Below, in pieces: positions 17,569-25,912 of a stretch of DNA of 64,000 nt; positions within the stretch are counted from its first letter, which is position 1; each line of letters starts with the position of its first letter. The notes under the pieces were generated by a model. That model saw only the letters and a list, made by a program, of their open reading frames with translations. It was not told the DNA's origin and did not search any database. The translations under genes were made by a program, and so were the position numbers. The stretch is from Brevibacterium sp. UCMA 11754. GTDB lineage: Bacteria > Actinomycetota > Actinomycetes > Actinomycetales > Brevibacteriaceae. Where the stretch lies: positions 62,001-126,000 of the forward strand of contig NZ_JACBOT010000001.1 of NCBI RefSeq assembly GCF_021532275.1. Reading direction: 5' to 3'.

Positions 17569-17593
17569 TATTAATTGGATGTTGTTATTAATA
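17569..17593. promoter_or_regulatory. LysR-type operator (perfect T-N11-A dyad)
   Basis: TATTAAT (17569-17575), an 11-bp spacer and ATTAATA (17587-17593) give perfect 7-bp arms with the spacing typical of LysR recognition-binding sites. It lies in the 176-bp region between the MHS transporter (start 17473) and the LysR gene (start 17650). A second, weaker dyad ATTAC-N14-GTAAT is at 17537-17560. Confidence 0.7.
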
Positions 17594-17649
17594 TGGCATC
17601 GCTGGTCGACGCGGGAAGCCTCGCCGCCCCTCAAAGGAAGGTTCATGGG

Positions 17650-18537
17650 ATGGAGCTGCGGCACTTCGCGGCATTCACTGCTGTGGCGCAGGAGCTGCAT
17701 TTCGGTCGGGCCGCCGAGACTCTGCACATCGCCCAACCTGCGCTGAGCCAGATGATCCGTTCGCTGGAGAAGGACATGGGGGTGCAGCTGTTCGAACGCA
17801 CCACACGCAGGGTCAGACTCACGTCCTCCGGTGAGGCACTCCTCGAACCAGCTCAGGCGATCCAAGCCCAAGTCGACGGGGCTCGTCGCATCGCCCGGGC
17901 CGCGCAGGAAGGTGTGGTGGGCCGGGTGAAGATCGGATTCGGCGGCACCAGCGGCTATTCGATCCTGTCGCGGCTGTCGAGGGAAGTGGCCCGCCGACAG
18001 CCGGGGATCAACCTCGACCTGCATCCGCAGACGTATTCCGGAGAGGCCGCGCTGGCGGTCCGTGACGGGACGATGGATCTGGCTGTGATCAGCCCACCCT
18101 CGCCTGCCGGGGTCGATGTCCACGTCATCCGGCAGGAGCGGGTGATGGTTGCCATTCCCACCGGTCATGCGCTTGCCGATCGTGACTTGGTCTCGATAAG
18201 CGAGCTGACTGACCAGCCGTTCATCTCCTATGCCCCGTCGCATGGCTCCCAAGTCCGTGAGGTGATGATGCGACTGGCTGATGAGGCCGGATTCCTCCCT
18301 CACATCACACAGGAGGCCCCCGATCCTTATAGCCTGCTCGCACTCGTCGGTGCGCAGGTCGGAATCGCGATTGTCGTCGAATCCTCAGACCACATCCGCA
18401 TCGACGGCGTCACCTATGTTCGCCTCGCCGAGGGTGGGGATGCCTTCACCCTCGCGTTGGGTTGGCGCCGCAACAACCCTTCGGAGGCCCTGGCTCGGGT
18501 GATCGAGATCGTCAGGGAGATTCTGCCCGAGGCCTAA
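17650..18537 (+). CDS. LysR-family transcriptional regulator of the glutarate-type operon
   Basis: 295 residues from ATG 17650, chosen because AAAGGAAGG lies about nine bases upstream and MELRHFAAFTAVAQELHFGRAAE is the canonical LysR opening. The longer frame from 17575 begins inside the operator. HTH in HFGRAAETLHIAQPALSQMI; effector domain from about residue 88. The BenM/CatM-like style (RTTRRVRLTSSGEALL) suits an activator responding to an organic acid. Divergent from the MHS transporter operon. Confidence 0.87.
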   Translation: MELRHFAAFTAVAQELHFGRAAETLHIAQPALSQMIRSLEKDMGVQLFERTTRRVRLTSSGEALLEPAQAIQAQVDGARRIARAAQEGVVGRVKIGFGGTSGYSILSRLSREVARRQPGINLDLHPQTYSGEAALAVRDGTMDLAVISPPSPAGVDVHVIRQERVMVAIPTGHALADRDLVSISELTDQPFISYAPSHGSQVREVMMRLADEAGFLPHITQEAPDPYSLLALVGAQVGIAIVVESSDHIRIDGVTYVRLAEGGDAFTLALGWRRNNPSEALARVIEIVREILPEA

Positions 18538-18540
18538 GCA

Positions 18541-18556
18541 GGCGACTTGCTTCGCC
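18541..18556. terminator. Short hairpin between convergent genes
   Basis: GGCGA-CTTGCT-TCGCC sits in the 21-bp gap between the LysR stop and the stop of the convergent hydrolase gene. The stem is only five pairs with no T-run, so a terminator role is weak. Confidence 0.3.
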
Positions 18557-18558
18557 GA

Positions 18559-20295
18559 CTACTTGAGCACAGGCAGCTGGAGGTAGGAAGCATTCTCTCC
18601 ACCTGTGTGAATCACATGCTGACCGCTGTTCGCACCGACGTACTCCTGGATTCCCGGCATCATCGTACCCAGCAGGTTCCGTGAGCTGATGACGAAGCGC
18701 AGCCGCTCTCCGGGGTGGAAGGCCAAACCGATGGGAAGCAGGTCGATCTCCACTTCGGTGACCTGACCCGGCTGCAGCTTCTCGACCCGGTCGAAGGTGT
18801 GGGCAGGCACATCCTCGGTGGACAGCGCCTCGTCGAGGTGGCGCATCGAGACGCGCAGTCTTCCGTCAGATCCTTTGTATTTCAAGATCGTCGCCCCATG
18901 ATCGGTGACATCATGGATCCGGGCATTCTGGTTCGGCACAGTGAAGGCCTGCAGCGGAGTCCCGTGTGCGTCGAATTTCTGGATCAGTACGAACAGGTCC
19001 ATGTCATCGGAACCGCGGGCCTCGACCCACAGGTGGGCCTTCGGGTATCCGACCAGTTCGGTCTCTTCATCGAATCGGGTGATGAAGGAGACCGCGTTCG
19101 GGGTGGCGTCGATGTCGTAGCCGACTTCCGCCGAGGCGGCCGGTGCCGATGGTGTCAGGCTCCGCGAGTTCGCCTCGAGGTAGAACTTCGTCGACTCCGC
19201 CTCGGCGGGTGGGAATGATTCGGCAGGGATGCCGGTACGGTCACCACCTTCGAGGTCGAGGACCGAGTAGCGCACCCGCGGCGTCTCGTCCCACCCGTTG
19301 TTCTCACCCTTGAGATAGCGGTCGAAGAATCGGCGAAGGTCCTCGACATTGGCTTCGTCGTAGTAGTCGGGCCATTCCTGAGAGTTGTGGATCCGCAGCC
19401 ACTTCTCGTCCGGGACAATCCGCCTCCAGGCTCGGAAGGTGCCTGCAGTGTGCAGGGTGTTGGAGTAGCTGGCCACGACGTAGGCGGGCACGTTGATCCG
19501 GTCGAGCTCGGGGATCTTGTTCTCCCACAATTCGTCCATCAGAGGATGAGCATCAACCTCAGCGAGAATGTCCTCTTTCCGGTTCTTGCCGAAGAAGCTT
19601 CCCTCCTGGAGCTGGCGAGCGAACCCGGTGTCGGGCATTCCGCCGCGCATCACGAGGTCACGGTAGACGTCGCTGACTCCTTCCCAAGGGTTGATCGCGG
19701 CGAGGTGCGGGGGCTGTTCGGCCGCGGTGAACCACTGCGAGACAGCCAAGTAGGACGTTCCGCTCATGCCGACTTTCCCGGAGCACCACTCCTGACCGGC
19801 AAGCCATTCGACGACGTCAAAGCAGTCCCGACCCTCCTGTCGATCCCAGAGCACGCTGTCGCCGTCGGAGTCCACGACACCTCGGATGTCGGGATTGGCG
19901 ATCGCGTATCCACGGGCGCACCAGTATGCGGGATCCGGGCCTTCGAACTTCTCGAGACCGGAGACGAGCGAGTTGTCGAGTCCGACGAGTCCGAAGACTC
20001 CCATGACACTCGCCGAGGTGCCCTGGGCCTTGCCATAGGGACTCCAGGCCACGATCACCGGAACCTGCTCGGCTCCTGCCGGGCGGAAGATGTCGACGTG
20101 GACGGTGGTGCCGTCGCGCAGCTGGACGGGAGTGTCCTTCTCGAACACGATATCGACCGGCAAGTCACGGAACTGCGGTGCGATTCGGAAGCCGGCTTCA
20201 AGGGTTCTGGTACCCGGATCGAAGGCGGTGAGAATGCCGGTCCTGGCCTCCGGCAGCGGGCTGGATGGAATGTACGTCTTCTGGTCATCGCTCAT
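18559..20295 (-). CDS. CocE/NonD family serine hydrolase (X-Pro dipeptidyl-peptidase S15-like)
   Basis: 578 residues. An alpha/beta-hydrolase core with the nucleophile S181 in GMSGTSYLAVSQW and SPYGKAQG around residue 85, followed from about 330 by a jelly-roll C-terminal domain (LVGYPKAHLWVEARGSDDMD, LPIGLAFHPGERLRFVISS). Relatives include cocaine esterase and acyltransfer or ester hydrolases. The ATG at 20295 has TAGGCT six bases upstream and no Shine-Dalgarno, so the message is probably leaderless. It shares a palindrome with the divergent TetR gene. No signal peptide, so cytoplasmic. Confidence 0.85.
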   Translation of the reverse strand: MSDDQKTYIPSSPLPEARTGILTAFDPGTRTLEAGFRIAPQFRDLPVDIVFEKDTPVQLRDGTTVHVDIFRPAGAEQVPVIVAWSPYGKAQGTSASVMGVFGLVGLDNSLVSGLEKFEGPDPAYWCARGYAIANPDIRGVVDSDGDSVLWDRQEGRDCFDVVEWLAGQEWCSGKVGMSGTSYLAVSQWFTAAEQPPHLAAINPWEGVSDVYRDLVMRGGMPDTGFARQLQEGSFFGKNRKEDILAEVDAHPLMDELWENKIPELDRINVPAYVVASYSNTLHTAGTFRAWRRIVPDEKWLRIHNSQEWPDYYDEANVEDLRRFFDRYLKGENNGWDETPRVRYSVLDLEGGDRTGIPAESFPPAEAESTKFYLEANSRSLTPSAPAASAEVGYDIDATPNAVSFITRFDEETELVGYPKAHLWVEARGSDDMDLFVLIQKFDAHGTPLQAFTVPNQNARIHDVTDHGATILKYKGSDGRLRVSMRHLDEALSTEDVPAHTFDRVEKLQPGQVTEVEIDLLPIGLAFHPGERLRFVISSRNLLGTMMPGIQEYVGANSGQHVIHTGGENASYLQLPVLK

Positions 20296-20324
20296 GATAA
20301 GAGCCTACGTCCGCATCGGTCACA

Positions 20325-20344
20325 AACTCAACACGCGTTGAGTT
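20325..20344. promoter_or_regulatory. TetR operator shared by two divergent leaderless promoters
   Basis: AACTCAAC (20325-20332), four bases ACGC, GTTGAGTT (20337-20344): perfect 8-bp arms. The palindrome begins 30 bp from the hydrolase ATG (20295) and ends 29 bp from the TetR ATG (20373), so it covers the -35 region of both promoters symmetrically (boxes TAGGCT at 20302-20307, minus strand, and TACATT at 20361-20366). Confidence 0.8.
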
Positions 20345-20372
20345 AAATTTTCCTGGGAGATACATTTGTCTT

Positions 20373-20981
20373 ATGAGCAAGGACAGCAAATCGTCGTCAA
20401 TGACCCGGCGCGGCAGGCGCCCCGGGTCCGGAAGCACCCGCAAGGCGGTCCTCGATGCCGCACGGGCTCGGTTCGCGAACCAAGGATTCACCGACACGAC
20501 GATTCGCCTCGTCGCCGCCGATGCCGGGGTCGATGCTTCCCAGGTGATGCAGTTCTACCGCTCGAAGGAGGAGCTCTTCGCCGCGGTGATGGCTGTGCCG
20601 GCTTCGGCATTGCAACGGTTCGACACCGCCTTTGAGGGACCCGACGACCACCTCGGCGAACGAGTCGTGCGAGCGTTTCTGCACGCCTGGGAATCTGTCC
20701 CCGAGGAATCACAGCCGCTGATGGCGATGTTGCGCGGTGCGATCGTCAATGAGAACGCCAGCAATCAGCTGGCCGATTTCATCCAGTCCCGGCTGCTGGA
20801 GGGCACTGCGGATAACAGTGATGCCAGCGCCGCATTGCGCGCAGCACTGGCATCGTCGATGCTCGTCGGCATCGTCACCGGCAGGTCTGTCGTCGGAGTG
20901 CCCACTCTCGCCGAGGCGGCGGTCGACGACATCGTCGCTATCACCGCGCCGGCAATCCAGCAGATCCTCACTGACGGCTGA
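20373..20981 (+). CDS. TetR-family repressor, probably autoregulating and controlling the CocE-like hydrolase
   Basis: 202 residues. N-terminal HTH (RKAVLDAARARFANQGFTDTTIRLVAADAG, then VDASQVMQFYRSKEELFAAV) and a helical C-terminal domain resembling the TetR_C_17/PsrA-like group. The ATG at 20373 lies six bases after TACATT, indicating a leaderless transcript. The palindrome at 20325-20344 is its probable operator. The ligand is likely a substrate or product of the divergent hydrolase. Confidence 0.87.
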   Translation: MSKDSKSSSMTRRGRRPGSGSTRKAVLDAARARFANQGFTDTTIRLVAADAGVDASQVMQFYRSKEELFAAVMAVPASALQRFDTAFEGPDDHLGERVVRAFLHAWESVPEESQPLMAMLRGAIVNENASNQLADFIQSRLLEGTADNSDASAALRAALASSMLVGIVTGRSVVGVPTLAEAAVDDIVAITAPAIQQILTDG

Positions 20982-21009
20982 GCCAGGGACCCGCTGACTC
21001 CGGTGAGTG

Positions 21010-22425
21010 TTACCAGCTGATCACGTGTGGGACGCTGACGTGCTTGAGTCCTTCGAGACCGAACTCGAGGCCGAAGCCTGACTTCTTCACACCGCCGAAG
21101 GGGATGCGCGGGTCCACGGCGCCGTGCTTGTTGATCCAGGTCGATCCTGCCTCCAGGCGGGCCGCGACCTTCTTGCATTCTTCGAGGTCACTGCCCCACA
21201 CGGAGGAGCCGAGTCCGACTTCGAGCTCATTGGCCCAGGCGATGGCTTGCTCCAGATCCGTGTACTTGATGATTGGCAGGGCCGGACCGAATTGCTCCTC
21301 GGCGACCAGTGGGTTGTCGTTGTCGATGTCGGAGACGAGCGTGGTCGGGTAGAAGTAGCCGGGCTGATCGGCGACAGGATCACCACCGGTGAGTACGCGC
21401 GCTCCCCCGTCCTTGGCTGCCTGGACGAGCTTGGCGACGATGTCGTACTGCTGCTTGTTCTGCAGCGGACCGAGGACGTTGCCCTCCTCGAGGCCCACGC
21501 CCATCGGTGACTGTTTGGCCACCTCGACGAGAGCATCGCAGACCTGGTCGTACAGCGACTCAGGCACGTAGAGGCGCTTCATCGCCGCACAGGTCTGACC
21601 GGTGTTGATGAACGCGCCCCAAAACAGGTCGCCGGCGATGGCAGCGGGATCGGCGTTTTCGAGCACGATGCCTGCGTCATTGCCGCCCAGCTCCAAGGTC
21701 AGACGGGCCAGGGTGTCAGCTGCCGATCGCATGATTGCCTGACCGGTCTTCGTCGATCCGGTGAACATGATCTTGTCGACATCTGCATGAGATGTCAGGG
21801 CCGCGCCGACCTCGCCGCTGCCGGGAACCACGGTGAGAACGTCGGCGGGCAGGACCTGGTTGATGACTGCGACGAGTGCCTGCACCGACAAAGGCGTGTA
21901 CTCGGAGGGCTTGAGAACGACGGTGTTGCCCATCTTCAACGAGGGGGCGAACTGCCACACGGAGATCATCATCGGCCAGTTCCAGGGCCCAACTGCTCCG
22001 ATGACGCCGACGGGTCCGTAGTGGAGGTCGGCATGGGTCTCCTCGTCGTCGACAAGAACTTCAGGCTCGAGCTCGAAGGCGGCATTGGCCCGCAGCCATG
22101 CGGCGCAGGCACCGACCTCGAAGCGGGCATTGGGTCCGTTGAGCGGCTTGCCCTGTTCACGCGAGAGCAGTTCGGCCAGTGCCTCGGCGGAGGCTTCGAC
22201 CGCGTCAGCGGCCTGGTTCAGCAGATCGCTGCGCTCCTTCGACGTCCGCGACGCCCATTCCGGCTGAACCTTGCGTGCAGCTGCGACGGCGGTGTCGATG
22301 TCGGCGGCGCTGCCCTCACGGGTGCGACCGACGACCTCGCCGGTGGCAGGATCGAGCAGTTCTCGACCGTTGGGGTCTTCGATGATCGACAGCAGTCCTG
22401 CGAAGGTGGTGAGGTCGGTGCTCAT
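21010..22425 (-). CDS. Aldehyde dehydrogenase (amine catabolism)
   Basis: 471 residues from ATG 22425, preceded by AAAAGGAGAATC; the frame extends upstream but overlaps the permease. NAD(P)-dependent ALDH: WNWPMMISVWQFAPSLKMGN, FTGSTKTGQAIM, catalytic base E245 in LTLELGGNDAG, nucleophile C279 in NTGQTCAAMK. Lies 55 bp after an amine/amino-acid permease and near a copper amine oxidase, so its natural job is oxidising the aldehyde released from an amine, as FeaB does for phenylacetaldehyde. Confidence 0.87.
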   Translation of the reverse strand: MSTDLTTFAGLLSIIEDPNGRELLDPATGEVVGRTREGSAADIDTAVAAARKVQPEWASRTSKERSDLLNQAADAVEASAEALAELLSREQGKPLNGPNARFEVGACAAWLRANAAFELEPEVLVDDEETHADLHYGPVGVIGAVGPWNWPMMISVWQFAPSLKMGNTVVLKPSEYTPLSVQALVAVINQVLPADVLTVVPGSGEVGAALTSHADVDKIMFTGSTKTGQAIMRSAADTLARLTLELGGNDAGIVLENADPAAIAGDLFWGAFINTGQTCAAMKRLYVPESLYDQVCDALVEVAKQSPMGVGLEEGNVLGPLQNKQQYDIVAKLVQAAKDGGARVLTGGDPVADQPGYFYPTTLVSDIDNDNPLVAEEQFGPALPIIKYTDLEQAIAWANELEVGLGSSVWGSDLEECKKVAARLEAGSTWINKHGAVDPRIPFGGVKKSGFGLEFGLEGLKHVSVPHVISW

Positions 22426-22480
22426 GATTCTCCTTTTCTGGGGGTGGATCGTGTGGTCATGGGGTGGGTATGGCGAGGTC

Positions 22481-23986
22481 TCATCCCAGGCTTCCACCTG
22501 AACCGACACCTGCATAGAGCTGTGGGCGCCTCGCTCGGAGGACGAGGGCCCAGGCGGTGCCGATGATGCCGGGCACAAGCACGATGGCGGGCAGCAGCCA
22601 GGAGAGCACCGAGGTGCCTTCGAGGCCGATGAGGACGTTGAAATTGATGACGATGGACATGAACAGAACGATAAGCCCCAGCGCCGAGAGCCCTGGTGCG
22701 ATCGCCCTGGTCCACAACGAATATTCGCGCGAGTGAGAGCGCAGGAATCCGACCACGGCCAGCGCGGTCAGCGCCATGAGCAGGACGAGTCCGAAGGCCC
22801 CCATGTTCGTCAGCCAGGTGAAGAGGGTGACAACAGGGAAGAGCGGATCCTCACTGCCGGCGCCGACGAATGCGAAGACGAGGATGACGATGAGAGCGAT
22901 CCCTGACTGGGCCAGAGACCCGGCAACGGGTGCACCCGTTCGGCGGGAGGTTCTGGCGAGGACGGTCGGCAGCACCCGATCACGGCCGAGGGCGAAGAAG
23001 TATCGCGCCACGATGTTGTGGAAGGCGACGAGCGCGGCCAGCAGCGAGGTGAGGAAGAGCAGGTTCGCGAGGTCGACGAACCATACCGGGGCATGCTCAC
23101 CGAGGAAGACGAACATGAGATCGGGACCGAACTTCTGAGACCGCCCGACGACGCTCGAAGCGCCTTCGCCCACGGTCATCGCCCAGGCGGAGAACGCGTA
23201 GAAGACGGCGATGATGCTCACAGCGATGATCGTCGCCCGGCCTGCTGTTCGCTTGGGGTCCTTGACCTCTTCGTTGTAGATCGCACCGGATTCGAAGCCC
23301 ATGAACGCCGCGATCGAGAATGCCAGCGCCGCGCCGACTCCGGGCGCGAAGAGCTGGTCGGGCAGCAGTCCGTCGGCGGTGACGCCTTCGGGACTGTGAC
23401 TGAAACCGATGATGTCGAAGACGATGACGACGAGGAACTCGGTGCCGACGATGATCCCGAGGACCTTCGCGGAGAAGTCGACACGGCTGATGCCCATGAG
23501 TCCGACGATCACCCAGGCGATGAGCGCACAGATCCACCAGGCGACCTGCAGACCGAAGAGGGAATCGAGGAAGGAGGAGAAGACGAAGCCGAACATTCCG
23601 GCGATGCCGATCTGCATCGAGTTGTAGGCGACCAGAGCCGTCAGAGCGGCTCCCATCCCCACGGGCTTTCCCAGCCCTTTGGAGATGTAGGCGAAGAAGG
23701 CACCGGCATTGTGCACGTGTCGGCTCATGGCCGCATACCCGATCGCGAAGAGGACGAGAATGATGCCGAGGACGACGAACGACAATGGGATTCCGAGGAG
23801 ACCGGTGACCGCGAAATTGCTCGGGACGCCGCCGGCGACCACGGTCAGGGGCGCCGAGGCGGCGATGATCATGAACACGAGCGCCGGCGTTCCGATCCGG
23901 CGCGCCCCGAGACCTGCTCTTGAGTGACTCGAGGCTGTGGTGCCTTCCGCCTCGGCGCCGGTGCCGAGGATTCCGTGCGTGCTCAT
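22481..23986 (-). CDS. APC-superfamily amine / amino-acid permease
   Basis: 501 residues with about 12 transmembrane segments; opens with RIGTPALVFMIIAASAPLTV, the usual first helix of the APC superfamily, and carries FMGFESGAIYNEEVKDPKR, the conserved helix 6 plus loop. ATG 23986 has AGGTGG upstream; a GTG at 23995 is within that site. Forms an operon with the ALDH and follows the AraC-type regulator gene on the same strand. Probably imports the amine oxidised by the amine oxidase at 25913. Confidence 0.85.
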   Translation of the reverse strand: MSTHGILGTGAEAEGTTASSHSRAGLGARRIGTPALVFMIIAASAPLTVVAGGVPSNFAVTGLLGIPLSFVVLGIILVLFAIGYAAMSRHVHNAGAFFAYISKGLGKPVGMGAALTALVAYNSMQIGIAGMFGFVFSSFLDSLFGLQVAWWICALIAWVIVGLMGISRVDFSAKVLGIIVGTEFLVVIVFDIIGFSHSPEGVTADGLLPDQLFAPGVGAALAFSIAAFMGFESGAIYNEEVKDPKRTAGRATIIAVSIIAVFYAFSAWAMTVGEGASSVVGRSQKFGPDLMFVFLGEHAPVWFVDLANLLFLTSLLAALVAFHNIVARYFFALGRDRVLPTVLARTSRRTGAPVAGSLAQSGIALIVILVFAFVGAGSEDPLFPVVTLFTWLTNMGAFGLVLLMALTALAVVGFLRSHSREYSLWTRAIAPGLSALGLIVLFMSIVINFNVLIGLEGTSVLSWLLPAIVLVPGIIGTAWALVLRARRPQLYAGVGSGGSLG

Positions 23987-24032
23987 GTGATCCACCTAAC
24001 AGAAAGGATTGTCTGTTCAGGATCTCGCACCG

Positions 24033-24053
24033 AAGCCAGCCATGTCTTGGCTT
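24033..24053. promoter_or_regulatory. Candidate regulator site upstream of the permease operon
   Basis: AAGCCA (24033-24038), nine bases, TGGCTT (24048-24053) forms a 6-bp perfect dyad in the 133-bp gap between the AraC-type gene and the permease start. No other feature is evident in that gap. Confidence 0.35.
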
Positions 24054-24119
24054 TGGAAGCACTCCGCTTGACGCTCGACGCAGTCTTCACGTGCGCCTCG
24101 GATCACGCCGACTAGCGCC

Positions 24120-25085
24120 TCAGCCCAGGCAGCCTCTGCGGTACTGGGCCGGCGGCCGGCCCACAACACTGCGGAAGAGCCGGGAGAAATGAGCAGGATC
24201 GCTCAGTCCCCAGCGGGCCCCGATCGCGGCGACGGGCACCCGAGCCTGCAACGGGTCCGCAAGATCCAGGCGACAGCGGGCGATCCGACGCCTGCGGATC
24301 TCTCCGGAGACCGTTTCGCCGCTGCCTTCGAAGATCTGGTGGAGGGCCCGCACGGACATGAAGTGTGCGGCGGCGATCGTCGAGGGCGAAAGCTGCGGAT
24401 CCGCGAGGTTCGCATCGATGTACTCAGTAATCTCCGCCCAGAGCTGCTGCCTCTCCCCCGGTGCATCCCTCGCCTCGGTGAGCTCATCGGCCATGACGGT
24501 GGTGAGCAGGTCGACGACGTTGCCGGCCAGCCTGATCCCGACCGACCTGTTGAGAGTGGGAAGCATGGCCCCGGCCTGGGTGATGATCTGCGTGGCGACC
24601 GCACCGAGCTGATGCTCAGCGCCGATCGAGGTCGCGGTGAGTTGGCCGACGGTGTCGGCGGGCAGATTGACCCGCGACTGCGGGAACATCATGACGTAGG
24701 AGGAGAAGTCGCAGTCGAAGCTCAGGGTATAAGGACGCGAGGTGTCGTAGATCGCCAGCGAGCCGGGTGCCAGGGACACCTCTCGACCGTCCTGGATGAG
24801 CAGCCCGTGTCCTTTGAGCTGGAGTGAGACCTTGTAGTAGCTGTCCGGACTCGGGGCCGAGCCGTTGGAGTCGGTGTCAGTGCCGCGAGCAATCAGGTTC
24901 GGCGTCCGCAGCACCGCGTGAGGATTGGCAGAGATGTGGGACATGACGACGGAGTCGTAATCGCGCGCGCTGATTGCTCCCCGGAATCCGCCGCGGCGCT
25001 GGGGCTCTGTGTCCAACGGCACGAACGAGTCCGAGACGAGGGACTTCCATCCGTCGAAGTCCGATGCTGTGTTCTCAAGTAACAT
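24120..25085 (-). CDS. AraC-family activator with FeaR-like ligand domain
   Basis: 321 residues from ATG 25085, chosen because GAGGACGAAG precedes it; a GTG at 25136 would add 17 residues. N-terminal half is an AraC-binding-like sensor (SFVPLDTEPQRRGGFRGAIS, GSLAIYDTSRPYTLSFDC), as in E. coli FeaR, which activates tyramine/phenethylamine oxidase genes. The C-terminal half has two HTH motifs (LSPSTIAAAHFMSVRALHQI and VPVAAIGARWGLSDPAHFSR). The neighbouring ALDH, permease and amine oxidase make this a likely amine-responsive activator. Confidence 0.83.
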   Translation of the reverse strand: MLLENTASDFDGWKSLVSDSFVPLDTEPQRRGGFRGAISARDYDSVVMSHISANPHAVLRTPNLIARGTDTDSNGSAPSPDSYYKVSLQLKGHGLLIQDGREVSLAPGSLAIYDTSRPYTLSFDCDFSSYVMMFPQSRVNLPADTVGQLTATSIGAEHQLGAVATQIITQAGAMLPTLNRSVGIRLAGNVVDLLTTVMADELTEARDAPGERQQLWAEITEYIDANLADPQLSPSTIAAAHFMSVRALHQIFEGSGETVSGEIRRRRIARCRLDLADPLQARVPVAAIGARWGLSDPAHFSRLFRSVVGRPPAQYRRGCLG

Positions 25086-25181
25086 CTTCGTCCTCTGCAG
25101 AAACGACCGATCGTCGACCTCTGCGTCGGCGATCACTTGGCGCTCACTCTATCCCCAACCGAGCGGGGAGTCACGAGCACT

Positions 25182-25811
25182 TCATGATTTACCGACCGAT
25201 TGGTCATTGTCCTTCAGCGCTGCGGCCGACATGCGGTCGATGACATAGTCGAGCTGGGCACGGAAGCCCGCGAAGTCGACGGTCTCACCACCGATCATCG
25301 CGGCGGTCTGGGCACCAAGCAGATATGTCAGGAGGACATCGGCCGCGGGCTCGAGGGCCACCTCGGCAGCCAAATCACCATCATCACGGGCCTGCCCGAG
25401 CCAGCCGAGGATCCAGGTCCGCCACCGTGCCATGGTCTCGCGCGTGGTGCGGGCATGATCGGGACTTTGGGCCACCTCGGCGAAGAAGGACAGGACGACC
25501 CTGGCCTCGTCGTGGAGCTCGGGCGTGATCGGCAGGACCTCCGAAGCGAAGGCACGCAGAGCGTCGACCCCTCGCAGGTGCGAGGTCGAGAACTCGACGC
25601 GGCGATTCGTGGCATCGAAGACGAACAGGTAGGTGGCCTCGAGCAGGTCGGACTTGGATGGATAGTAGGACTTGATCGCACCGTTGGCGAAGCCCGCCTC
25701 GGCGGCGATGTCGCGCATTGTCGCCCCGGCAAGCCCCTGCCTGACGATGATCCTCAGGGTCGCCTCGACGAGTTCGCGCCGACGCTGGTCGTGATCGACG
25801 ATCTTGGGCAT
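25182..25811 (-). CDS. TetR-family repressor of the copper amine oxidase gene
   Basis: 209 residues. HTH in [20 protein letters not shown] and [20 protein letters not shown], BetI-like C-terminal domain. Good Shine-Dalgarno GGAGGACGT before the ATG at 25811. Divergent from the amine oxidase; a 12-bp palindrome lies between them inside the amine oxidase promoter. The relation to choline/betaine-type repressors suggests an amine or its aldehyde as inducer. Confidence 0.85.
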   Translation of the reverse strand: MPKIVDHDQRRRELVEATLRIIVRQGLAGATMRDIAAEAGFANGAIKSYYPSKSDLLEATYLFVFDATNRRVEFSTSHLRGVDALRAFASEVLPITPELHDEARVVLSFFAEVAQSPDHARTTRETMARWRTWILGWLGQARDDGDLAAEVALEPAADVLLTYLLGAQTAAMIGGETVDFAGFRAQLDYVIDRMSAAALKDNDQSVGKS

Positions 25812-25841
25812 ACGTCCTCCGGTTCACTTCGGCGGCGGCTC

Positions 25842-25869
25842 TTGACTTTAATTTCTACAAGTGTAGGTT
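25842..25869 (+). promoter_or_regulatory. Amine oxidase promoter with embedded palindrome
   Basis: TTGACT (25842-25847), a 16-bp spacer and TAGGTT (25864-25869) form a good sigma-70-type promoter. CTACA-AG-TGTAG (25855-25866) is a perfect dyad lying between and over the -10 box, so the divergent TetR protein could block it by occlusion. The gene starts about 44 bp downstream. Confidence 0.6.
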
Positions 25870-25912
25870 ATTACGTGAGTCAGCACACACATTTCGTTGC
25901 AAAGGTGCACAC

